A stretch of 64,000 nt of DNA from the NCBI RefSeq assembly GCF_041296385.1, contig NW_027184063.1:186001-250000 (forward strand), read 5' to 3'. A program made the translations under genes and the position numbers. Each line of letters begins with the position of its first letter. The first letter of the stretch is position 1. The notes under the pieces are model-generated. The model ran no database searches and was not told the origin of the DNA. It saw only the letters and a list, made by a program, of their open reading frames with translations. This document shows positions 1-8,641 of this stretch, piece after piece. The stretch is from Aphelocoma coerulescens (taxonomy: Eukaryota > Chordata > Aves > Passeriformes > Corvidae).

Positions 1-64
1 GGCCCTTTTGTGAGCTCTGCTTTTCCAGATGGCTTCCATCTTACCCTCTTACCATCTTAGCCTC
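1..64. repeat. Partial monomer 0 (3' end only)
   Basis: Matches the last 64 bases of the complete monomers, for example those ending at 8641 and 25792. It carries the CCTTTTGTGAG form and the single-base-deleted form CTTTTCCAG instead of CTTTTGCCAG, so the preceding monomer belongs to the class represented by monomers 4, 12, 15, 18 and 23. Confidence 0.95.
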
Positions 65-237
65 TCATTTTTGCATATCCCAAACCCCCTTCCAAACATC
101 CAGCAGCTGCTTGTAAAGAAGAAGTCCTAGAACAAAAAGCCAGTGCTGCCTTTCATAGCCCCTTTGCTGTCTATGAACTAGAGGAAAGAAGCTAGTGAGA
201 CGCACTTTCTTTCTCAACTCCATAGAGCGCATCCTTC

Positions 238-251
238 TCTCAAGGTGGCAG
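238..251 (+). promoter_or_regulatory. CTCF-like core 1
   Basis: TCTCAAGGTGGCAG matches about 11 of 14 positions of a CCACNAGGTGGCAG-type CTCF core by eye. Present in each monomer. No matrix score was computed. Confidence 0.2.
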
Positions 252-274
252 AGTCCTTGGCGGAAGTGAAGCAT

Positions 275-286
275 CTGCAGCTGCAG
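275..286. repeat. Perfect 12-bp palindrome CTGCAGCTGCAG
   Basis: Self-complementary over 12 bases, with a CAGCTG E-box at its centre. Two other palindromes of the form AGCAGCTGCT lie at 102-111 and 572-581. All three recur in each monomer. Confidence 0.6.
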
Positions 287-475
287 TTCAGACTGAGAGA
301 TGTGCCAGGACAGGAAACATTTGCTGACCTTCCCTGTTCCCTGTGCAACATGATTCTCGCAGCCCAGTCACTTTCACACACCTTCGGTATCCCTGAGTCC
401 AAGCAGCTAAAGCTCACAGAGACAGAAGTGTCAGGAAGGAAAACGTTGCAAAAGCACCCCCTTCTCTTATCAGCA

Positions 476-481
476 TATAAA
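476..481 (+). promoter_or_regulatory. TATA-like element (TATAAA), one per monomer
   Basis: GCATATAAATTG is conserved at this offset in the complete monomers. It is the only good TATA match I see in the monomer. No initiator or transcript evidence is available, so promoter activity is a guess. Confidence 0.25.
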
Positions 482-749
482 TTGTGCACAACAGGCTGCG
501 GCACCGAACCTTCCTTCTCAGATAGACATGCCATCACACTTTTCACTCTTGCAGCTCGGTTGAAAAGCTCCAGCAGCTGCTCCCGCAATAGCAAAAGGTT
601 CTAGAAGTGAAAGCCAGTTTGGGGCTGCACCTTCTCCTTGCCGCATGTAAGCCACACCAAACTCCCTGATGCACTCTGTCCTCCCCTTCTCAAAGGAGTA
701 GACGGTGGCATCAGGACACACCTGTGTCCCAGCAGCTGGGTGCCCAGCC

Positions 750-779
750 GGGAGCAGGAGCATGGCTGGGGCTGCTCCC
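750..779. repeat. Inverted repeat, 8-bp arms (GGGAGCAG / CTGCTCCC)
   Basis: Arms 750-757 and 772-779 are perfectly complementary around a 14-base loop, just before the GC/CCAAT element. The loop contains the CATGG/CAGGG variant. Confidence 0.5.
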
Positions 780-786
780 AAAGTTG

Positions 787-798
787 CCCCGCCCCAAT
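787..798. promoter_or_regulatory. GC box overlapping a CCAAT box, one per monomer
   Basis: CCCCGCCCC (an Sp1-type GC box) runs directly into CCAAT. Fused elements of this kind occur in TATA-less vertebrate promoters. The five type-A monomers (14, 17, 20, 26, 29) have CCCTGCCCC, losing the CpG. Activity and direction are unknown. Confidence 0.35.
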
Positions 799-820
799 GC
801 CAGAGCCAGAAATGGGCTGA

Positions 821-827
821 GGGGGGG
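821..827 (+). other. G7 homopolymer run in a G-rich segment
   Basis: Seven consecutive G flanked by GGGCTGA and GCTGG. It keeps the same length in the monomers I read, which is unusual for a homopolymer in a long array. A weak G-quadruplex is possible but not compelling. Confidence 0.4.
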
Positions 828-838
828 CTGGATCAGGC

Positions 839-844
839 TTTATT
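839..844 (-). promoter_or_regulatory. Candidate polyadenylation signal AATAAA (minus strand)
   Basis: TTTATT on the plus strand reads AATAAA on the minus strand and recurs in every complete monomer. The following minus-strand stretch is C-rich rather than GU-rich, which weakens the case for a working signal. If used, it would end transcripts that have crossed the minisatellite. Confidence 0.25.
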
Positions 845-1076
845 GTCCAGCTGCATGCCAGGAGTGAGCACAAAATCTACCTGCATTCTCTGCAGCATGC
901 CATCCTGGAGCAGAGCCATTGCCAAAGGAAGCCGTGAGCCCGTGACAAGCCAGTGCCGGAGTGGGATCCTAGCAGCACCTGTGGAAGCCGGGAGAGAGGA
1001 GCCCACCTGGAGCAGGTTCGTGCAGGATTAATCATCCTGTGGCTTCCCACCAGGGTCCTGTTGCTTCCAAAAGGCC

Positions 1077-1093
1077 CCACAGTGTCACTGTGG
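1077..1093. repeat. Inverted repeat CCACAGTG-T-CACTGTGG
   Basis: Perfect 8-bp arms with a one-base spacer, at the left border of the minisatellite domain in each monomer. The one-base spacer favours a symmetric protein site or cruciform-like structure over an RNA hairpin. Confidence 0.5.
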
Positions 1094-1186
1094 CCCCTCG
1101 GTTCCACCAGGTTCCATAGTGTCACTGTGGTGCCCAGGGTTCCGTCAGCTTCGCCAGCATCCCCACAGTCTCCAGGGCTCCCCGAG
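1094..1186. repeat. Degenerate left edge of the minisatellite
   Basis: Contains weakened pieces of the 75-mer in the right order: CAGGTTCCATAG, then GTCACTGTGGTG, then CACAGTCTCCAGGGCTCC. These look like old repeat copies that escaped homogenisation. Present at the same offset in every monomer. Monomers 3, 4, 11 and 12 have CACGGTCTGCAGAG here. Confidence 0.7.
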
Positions 1187-1412
1187 CTTCTGTGGTGTCA
1201 CAGTGGAGGCAGGGTTGCATCAGGTTCCATAGCATCACCACGGTCTCCAGGGCTCCCAGAGGTTCTGTGGTGTCACAGTGGAGGCAGGGTTGCATCAGGT
1301 TCCATAGCATCAGCACGGTCTCCAGGGCTCCCAGAGGTTCTGTGGTGTCACAGTGGAGGCAGGGTTGCATCAGGTTCCATAGCATCACCACGGTCTCCAG
1401 GGCTCCCCTGAG
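1187..1412. repeat. 75-bp minisatellite block (reference copy, n=3)
   Basis: Direct repeats starting at 1187, 1262 and 1337, each about 75 bp: CTTCTGTGGTGTCACAG, then GTGGAGGCAGGG, TTGCATCAGG, TTCCATAGCATCA and CACGGTCTCCAGGGCTCC. Junctions vary between CCCAGAGG, CCCTGAG, CCCCGAG and CCCCTGAG (the last adds one base). The same block starts exactly 1122 bases into every complete monomer and ranges from one to five copies. Because 75 is divisible by three, several frames stay open across it on both strands, but the register is shared by all copies and does not imply coding. Confidence 0.96.
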
Positions 1413-1575
1413 CTTCTGTGGTGGTGTCACAGAGGAGCCAGGCTTCCTTGTAGTTCCCCAGCATCACAAAGGCTCTCCTGGGAGCCACGGGTCACAAAGC
1501 ACCGTGGGCTCTGTGCAGCCCCGCTGTGTCACAATGGCCGCTGGCTTCCACGAGCCCCCGCAGTGTCCCAGTGGG
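1413..1575. repeat. Degenerate right edge of the minisatellite
   Basis: Begins with a clear but diverged copy (CTTCTGTGGTGGTGTCACAG, then GAGGAGCCAGG and CCAGCATCAC) and continues with a weaker one around CGCTGTGTCACAATGG. The three-base insertion GTGGTGGTG marks the end of the homogeneous core in most monomers; monomers 7, 13, 19, 25 and 28 have GTGGTGATG. Confidence 0.7.
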
Positions 1576-1658
1576 CCCGTGGCTTTAGGAGTGGGTGGCT
1601 GGGAGTTGGTGCCAGCGGCTGGGGGAGAAGCAGCAGGGACTGTGTGCGGACAGTGCCA

Positions 1659-1676
1659 TGGCCACTTGTGTGGCCA
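1659..1676. repeat. Short hairpin TGGCCAC-TTGT-GTGGCCA
   Basis: Seven-base perfect stem with a four-base loop, in the constant tail of each monomer. It could form in RNA from either strand. The neighbouring CAG/CTG bases could lengthen the stem with a bulge. Confidence 0.45.
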
Positions 1677-1735
1677 CTGGTGTCTCTGTGCCAGGCACAG
1701 CCGTGGTGTGTAACACCGGCTCCGGGTCCTTTGGC

Positions 1736-1749
1736 TGTGCAGGTGGCAG
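1736..1749 (+). promoter_or_regulatory. CTCF-like core 2
   Basis: TGTGCAGGTGGCAG contains the CAGGTGGCAG half of a CTCF core but lacks the upstream CCAC. It lies in the constant tail of each monomer. Weaker than the match at 238-251. Confidence 0.15.
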
Positions 1750-2189
1750 TCACGGCCTGGAGCAGGGCTGCTCCCGGGGGACAGCCTGGGGCAGGAGGCT
1801 GCTGGAGATTCATTCCCCACGCGCTGCAGCTCCTTGTCATGAGGTGCTCGGAGTGATTGGAAAGGCTGTTGGCAGCAGGCAGTTCTGTGGGTTCGAGCTG
1901 TGGAGCTGTCAGCGGGAATGCAAAGGCCAAGCTGGGGAGCCTTTTGTCCTGGTGCCTTTAGTGTGTGAGCAGTCCCTGGTGCCGTTGTCTTTGGATCCTG
2001 AGTGTGGGAGAGGCAAGGCTTAGGATGGTGCGTAGAGCTGAGAAGGAAAGTGCCGAGAGCAGCGTGTGTGCTGCTGCTTTGAGGGGTGCAGTTGAAGTTG
2101 TAGGCAGCAAGAGCTTTCTCAGCTGGCCCTTTGGTGAGCTCTGCTTTTGCCAGATGGCTTCCATCTTACCCTCTTACCATCTTAGCCTC

Positions 2190-4165
2190 TCATTTTTGCA
2201 TATCCCAAACCCCCTTCCAAACATCCAGCAGCTGCTTGTAAAGAAGAAGTCCTAGAACAAAAAGCCAGTGCTGCCTTTCATAGCCCCTTTGCTGTCTATG
2301 AACTAGAGGAAAGAAGCTAGTGAGACGCACTTTCTTTCTCAACTCCGTAGAGCGCATCCTTCTCTCAAGGTGGCAGAGTCCTTGGCTGAAGTGAAGCATC
2401 TGCAGCTGCAGTTCAGACTGAGAGATGTGCCAGGACAGGAAACATTTGCTGACCTTCCCTGTTCCCTGTGCGACATGATTCTCGCAGCCCAGTCAGTTTC
2501 ACACACCTTCGGTATCCCTGAGTCCAAGCAGCTAAAGCTCACAGAGACAGAAGTGTCAGGAAGGAAAACGTTGCAAAAGCACCCCCTTCTCTTATCAGCA
2601 TATAAATTGTGCACAACAGGCTGCGGCACCGAACCTTCCTTCTCAGATAGACATGCCATCACACTTTTCACTCTTGCAGCTCGGTTGAAAAGCTCCAGCA
2701 GCTGCTCCCGCAATAGCAAAAGGTTCTAGAAGTGAAAGCCAGTTTGGGGCTGCACCTTCTCCTTGCCGCATGTAAGCCACACCAAACTCCCTGATGCACT
2801 CTGTCCTCCCCTTCTCAAAGGAGTAGACGGTGGCATCAGGACACACCTGTGTCCCAGCAGCTGGGTGCCCAGCCGGGAGCAGGAGCATGGCTGGGGCTGC
2901 TCCCAAAGTTGCCCCGCCCCAATGCCAGAGCCAGACATGGGCTGAGGGGGGGCTGGATGAGGCTTTATTGTCCAGCTGCATGCCAGGAGTGAGCACAAAA
3001 TCTACCTGCATTCTCTGCAGCATGCCATCCTGGAGCAGAGCCATTGCCAAAGGAAGCCGTGAGCCCGTGCCAAGCCAGTGCCGGAGTGGGATCCTAGCAG
3101 CACCTGTGGAAGCCGGGAGAGAGGAGCCCACCTGGAGCAGGTTCGTGCAGGATTAATCATCCCGTGGCTTCCCACCAGGGTCCTGTTGCTTCCAAAAGGC
3201 CCCACAGTGTCACTGTGGCCCCTCGGTTCCACCAGGTTCCATAGCGTCACTGTGGTGCCCAGGGTTCCGTCAGCTTCGCCAGCATCCCCACAGTCTCCAG
3301 GGCTCCCCTGAGCTTCTGTGGTGTCACAGTGGAGGCAGGGTTGCATCAGGTTCCATAGCATCACCACGGTCTCCAGGGCTCCCCTGAGCTTCTGTGGTGG
3401 TGTCACAGAGGAGCCAGGCTTCCTTGTAGTTCCCCAGCATCACAAAGGCTCTCCTGGGAGCCACGGGTCACAAAGCACCGTGGGCTCTGTGCAGCCCCGC
3501 TGTGTCACAATGGCCGCTGGCTTCCAGGAGCCCCCGCAGTGTCCCAGTGGGCCCGTGGCTTTAGGAGTGGGTGGCTGGGAGTTGGTGCCAGCGGCTGGGG
3601 GAGAAGCAGCAGGGACTTTGTGCGGACAGTGCCATGGCCACTTGTGTGGCCACTGGTGTCTCTGTGCCAGGCACAGCCGTGGTGTGTAACACCGGCTCCG
3701 GGTCCTTTGGCTGTGCAGGTGGCAGTCACGGCCTGGAGCAGGGCTGCTCCCGGGGGACAGCCTGGGGCAGGAGGCTGCTGGAGATTCATTCCCCACACGC
3801 TGCAGCTCCTTGTCATGAGGTGCTCGGAGTGATTGGAAAGGCTGTTGGCAGCAGGCAGTTCTGTGGGTTCGAGCTGTGGAGCTGTCAGCGGGAATGCAAA
3901 GGCCAAGCTGGTGAGCCTTTTGTCCTGGTGCCTTTAGTGTGTGAGCAGTCCCTGGTGCCGTTGTCTTTGGATCCTGAGTGTGGGAGAGGCAAGGCTTAGG
4001 ATGGTGCGTAGAGCTGAGAAGGAAAGTGCCGAGAGCAGCGTGTGTGCTGCTGCTTTGAGGGGTGCAGTTGAAGTTGTAGGCAGCAAGAGCTTTCTCAGCT
4101 GGCCCTTTGGTGAGCTCTGCTTTTGCCAGATGACTTCCATCTTACCCTCTTACCATCTTAGCCTC
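2190..4165. repeat. Monomer 2 (1976 bp, n=1)
   Basis: One of the three shortest copies. The block 3313-3388 holds a single 75-bp repeat. It carries CTCCGTAG (a CpG where most copies have CTCCATAG), GGCTGAAG, GCGACATG, GATGAGG (minus-strand frame open) and ACTTTGTGCGG. The tail variant ATGACTTCC at 4133 is shared only with monomer 10, exactly 17,151 bp away. Confidence 0.96.
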
Positions 4166-6366
4166 TCATTTTTGCATATCCCAAACCCCCTTCCAAACAT
4201 CCAGCAGCTGCTTGTAAAGAAGAAGTCCTAGAACAAAAAGCCAGTGCTGCCTTTCATAGCCCCTTTGCTGTCTATGAACTAGAGGAAAGAAGCTAGTGAG
4301 ACGCACTTTCTTTCTCAACTCCATAGAGCGCATCCTTCTCTCAAGGTGGCAGAGTCCTTGGCGGAAGTGAAGCATCTGCAGCTGCAGTTCAGACTGAGAG
4401 ATGTGCCAGGACAGGAAACATTTGCTGACCTTCCCTGTTCCCTGTGCAACATGATTCTCGCATCCCAGTCACTTTCACACACCTTCGGTATCCCTGAGTC
4501 CAAGCAGCTAAAGCTCACAGAGACAGAAGTGTCAGGAAGGAAAGCGTTGCAAAAGCACCCCCTTCTCTTATCAGCATATAAATTGTGCACAACAGGCTGC
4601 GGCACCGAACCTTCCTTCTCAGATAGACATGCCATCACACTTTTCACTCTTGCAGCTCGGTTGAAAAGCTCCAGCAGCTGCTCCCGCAATAGCAAAAGGT
4701 TCTAGAAGTGAAAGCCAGTTCGGGGCTGCACCTTCTCCTTGCCGCATGTAAGCCACACCAAACTCCCTGATGCACTCTGTCCTCCCCTTCTCAAAGGAGT
4801 AGACGGTGGCATCAGGACACACCTGTGTCCCAGCAGCTGGGTGCCCAGCCGGGAGCAGGAGCAGGGCTGGGGCTGCTCCCAAAGTTGCCCCGCCCCAATG
4901 CCAGAGCCAGACATGGGCTGAGGGGGGGCTGGATCAGGCTTTATTGTCCAGCTGCATGCCAGGAGTGAGCACAAAATCTACCTGCATTCTCTGCAGCATG
5001 CCATCCTGGAGCAGAGCCATTGCCAAAGGAAGCCGTGAGCCCGTGCCAAGCCAGTGCCGGAGTGGGATCCTAGCAGCACCTGTGGAAGCCAGGAGAGAGG
5101 AGCCCACCTGGAGCAGGTTCGTGCAGGATTAATCATCCCGTGGCTTCCCACCAGGCTCCTGTTGCTTCCAAAAGGCCCCACAGTGTCACTGTGGCCCCTC
5201 GGTTCCACCAGGTTCCATAGCGTCACTGTGGTGCCCAGGGTTCCGTCAGCTTCGCCAGCATCCCCACGGTCTGCAGAGCACCCCGAGTTTCTGTGATGTC
5301 ACAGTGGAGGCAGGGTTGCATCAGGTTCCATAGCGTCACCACGGTCTCCAGGGCTCCCTGAGCTTCTGTGGTGTCACAGTGGATGCAGGGTTGCATCAGG
5401 CTCCATAGCATCACCACGGTCTCCAGGGCTCCCCTGAGCTTCTGTGGTGTCACAGTGGAGGCAGGGTTGCATCAGGTTCCATAGCATCAGCACGGTCTCC
5501 AGGGCTCCCAGAGGTTCTGTGGTGTCACAGTGGAGGCAGGGTTGCATCAGGTTCCATAGCATCACCACGGTCTCCAGGGCTCCCCTGAGCTTCTGTGGTG
5601 GTGTCACAGAGGAGCCAGGCTTCCTTGTAGTTCCCCAGCATCACAAAGGCTCTCCTGGGAGCCACGGGTCACAAAGCACCGTGGGCTCTGTGCAGCCCCG
5701 CTGTGTCACAATGGCCGCTGGCTTCCAGGAGCCCCCGCAGTGTCCCAGTGGGCCTGTGGCTTTAGGAGTGGGTGGCTGGGAGTTGGTGCCAGCGGCTGGG
5801 GGAGAAGCAGCAGGGACTGTGTGCGGACAGTGCCATGGCCACTTGTGTGGCCACTGGTGTCTCTGTGCCAGGCACAGCCGTGGTGTGTAACACCGGCTCC
5901 GGGTCCTTTGGCTGTGCAGGTGGCAGTCACGGCCTGGAGCAGGGCTGCTCCCGGGGGACAGCCTGGGGCAGGAGGCTGCTGGAGATTCATTCCCCACACG
6001 CTGCAGCTCCTTGTCATGAGGTGCTCGGAGTGATTGGAAAGGCTGTTGGCAGCAGGCAGTTCTGTGGGTTCGAGCTGTGGAGCTGTCAGCGGGAATGCAA
6101 AGGCCAAGCTGGTGAGCCTTTTGTCCTGGTGCCTTTAGTGTGTGAGCAGTCCCTGGTGCCGTTGTCTTTGGATCCTGAGTGTGGGAGAGGCAAGGCTTAG
6201 GATGGTGCGTAGAGCTGAGAAGGAAAGTGCCGAGAGCAGCGTGTGTGCTGCTGCTTTGAGGGGTGCAGTTGAAGTTGTAGGCAGCAAGAGCTTTCTCAGC
6301 TGGCCCTTTGGTGAGCTCTGCTTTTGCCAGATGGCTTCCATCTTACCCTCTTACCATCTTAGCCTC
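4166..6366. repeat. Monomer 3 (2201 bp, n=4)
   Basis: Block 5288-5589. Its 75-bp copies are the most diverged in the window: the first begins TTTCTGTGATGTC, the second has GTGGATGCAGG and CAGGCTCC. The variant GCATCCCAG at 4463 is shared only with monomer 11 at 21614 (shift 17,151 bp). It has GAGCAGGG where most copies read GAGCATGG. The left block edge reads CACGGTCTGCAGAG, as in monomers 4, 11 and 12. Confidence 0.96.
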
Positions 6367-8641
6367 TCATTTTTGCATATCCCAAACCCCCTTCCAAACA
6401 TCCAGCAGCTGCTTGTAAAGAAGAAGTCCTAGAACAAAAAGCCAGTGCTGCCTTTCATAGCCCCTTTGCTGTCTATGAACTAGAGGAAAGAAGCTAGTGA
6501 GACGCACTTTCTTTCTCAACTCCATAGAGCGCATCCTTCTCTCAAGGTGGCAGAGTCCTTGGCGGAAGTGAAGCATCTGCAGCTGCAGTTCAGACTGAGA
6601 GATGTGCCAGGACAGGAAACATTTGCTGACCTTCCCTGTTCCCTGTGCAACATGATTCTCGCAGCCCAGTCACTTTCACACACCTTCGGTATCCCTGAGT
6701 CCAAGCAGCTAAAGCTCACAGAGACAGAAGTGTCAGGAAGGAAAGCGTTGCAAAAGCACCCCCTTCTCTTATCAGCATATAAATTGTGCACAACAGGCTG
6801 CGGCACCGAACCTTCCTTCTCAGATAGACATGCCATCACACTTTTCACTCTTGCAGCTCGGTTGAAAAGCTCCAGCAGCTGCTCCCGCAATAGCAAAAGG
6901 TTCTAGAAGTGAAAGCCAGTTTGGGGCTGCACCTTCTCCTTGCCGCATGTAAGCCACACCAAACTCCCTGATGCACTCTGTCCTCCCCTTCTCAAAGGAG
7001 TAGACGGTGGCATCAGGACACACCTGTGTCCCAGCAGCTGGGTGCCCAGCCGGGAGCAGGAGCAGGGCTGGGGCTGCTCCCAAAGTTGCCCCGCCCCAAT
7101 GCCAGAGCCAGACATGGGCTGAGGGGGGGCTGGATCAGGCTTTATTGTCCAGCTGCATGCCAGGAGTGAGCACAAAATCTACCTGCATTCTCTGCAGCAT
7201 GCCATCCTGGAGCAGAGCCATTGCCAAAGGAAGCCGTGAGCCCGTGACAAGCCAGTGCCGGAGTGGGATCCTAGCAGCACCTGTGGAAGCCGGGAGAGAG
7301 GAGCCCACCTGGAGCAGGTTCGTGCAGGATTAATCATCCCGTGGCTTCCCACCAGGGTCCTGTTGCTTCCAAAAGGCCCCACAGTGTCACTGTGGCCCCT
7401 CGGTTCCACCAGGTTCCATAGCGTCACTGTGGTGCCCAGGGTTCCGTCAGCTTCGCCAGCATCCCCACGGTCTGCAGAGCTCCCCGAGCTTCTGTGGTGT
7501 CACAGTGGAGGCAGGGTTGCATCAGGTTCCATAGCATCAGCACGGTCTCCAGGGCCCCCAGAGGTTCTGTGGTGTCACAGTGGAGGCAGGGTTGCATCAG
7601 GTTCCATAGCATCACCACAGTCTCCAGGGCTCCCTGAGCTTCTGTGGTGTCACAGTGGAGGCAGGGTTGCATCAGGTTCCATAGCATCAGCACGGTCTCC
7701 AGGGCTCCCAGAGGTTCTGTGGTGTCACAGAGGAGGCAGGGTTGCATCAGGTTCCATAGCATCACCACGGTTTCCAGGGCTCCCTGAGCTTCTGTGGTGT
7801 CACAGAGGAGGCAGGGTTGCATCAGGTTCCATAGCATCAGCACGGTCTCCAGGGCTCCCCTGAGCTTCTGTGGTGGTGTCACAGAGGAGCCAGGCTTCCT
7901 TGTAGTTCCCCAGCATCACAAAGGCTCTCCTGGGAGCCACGGGTCACAAAGCACCGTGGGCTCTGTGCAGCCCCGCTGTGTCACAATGGCTGCTGGCTTC
8001 CACGAGCCCCCGCAGTGTCCCAGTGGGCCCCGTGGCTTTAGGAGTGGGTGGCTGGGAGTTGGTGCCAGCGGCTGGGGGAGCAGCAGCAGGGACTGTGTGT
8101 GGACAGTGCCATGGCCACTTGTGTGGCCACTGGTGTCTCTGTGCCAGGCACAGCCGTGGTGTGTAACACCGGCTCCGGGTCCTTTGGCTGTGCAGGTGGC
8201 AGTCACGGCCTGGAGCAGGGCTGCTCCCGGGGGACAGCCTGGGGCAGGAGGCTGCTGGAGATTCATTCCCCACACGCTGCAGCTCCTTGTCATGAGGTGC
8301 TCGGAGTGATTGGAAAGGCTGTTGCCAGCAGGCAGTTCTGTGGGTTCGAGCTGTGGAGCTGTCAGCGGGAATGCAAAGGCCAAGCTGGTGAGCCTTTTGT
8401 CCTGGTGCCTTTAGTGTGTGAGCAGTCCCTGGTGCCGTTGTCTTTGGATCCTGAGTGTGGGAGAGGCAAGGCTTAGGATGGTGTGTAGAGCTGAGAAGGA
8501 AAGTGCCGAGAGCAGCGTGTGTGCTGCTGCTTTGAGGGGTGCAGTTGAAGTTGTAGGCAGCAAGAGCTTTCTCAGCTGGCCCTTTTGTGAGCTCTGCTTT
8601 TCCAGATGGCTTCCATCTTACCCTCTTACCATCTTAGCCTC
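6367..8641. repeat. Monomer 4 (2275 bp, n=5)
   Basis: Block 7489-7864 with five repeats. The fourth and fifth carry CACAGAGGAGG rather than CACAGTGGAGG. The tail has both single-base indels, an extra C in GGGCCCCGTGG and the deletion giving CTTTTCCAG, which cancel in length. Partner is monomer 12, same n, shifted 17,151 bp. Confidence 0.96.

Larger units (their letters stand above)
65..2189. repeat. Monomer 1 (2125 bp, n=3)
   Basis: Used here as the reference copy. Minisatellite block 1187-1412. Diagnostic bases: GAAAACG near 443, AGAAATGGG at 811 (seen only here and in monomer 9), TAGTGTCAC near 1113, and GATCAGG at 834, which keeps a minus-strand TGA. The tail reads CTGGGGAGCC. Best partner is monomer 9, shifted 17,152 bp; monomer 24 is also close. 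Confidence 0.96.

Noticed and set aside
245..604. Open frame of 119 codons on the plus strand, recurring in every monomer
   Set aside because: It begins with GTG, which is not expected to start translation in a vertebrate nuclear gene. Its product matches no family I recognise, and differences between monomers include many amino-acid changes. Repetition makes it recur, not selection.
1890..1905. tRNA-like B box (GGGTTCGAGCTG)
   Set aside because: The match to the RNA polymerase III B box fails at its final bases, and there is no A box or cloverleaf around it.
2643..3131. Minus-strand open frame of 162 codons
   Set aside because: Starts at GTG and is closed by TGA in 17 of 30 monomers. No recognisable domain, signal peptide or splice context.
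7255..7863. Long plus-strand frame (202 codons) with 25-residue repeats through the minisatellite
   Set aside because: Follows simply from a 75-bp repeat lacking stops in that frame. Other frames on both strands are open across the same block, and length tracks repeat number.
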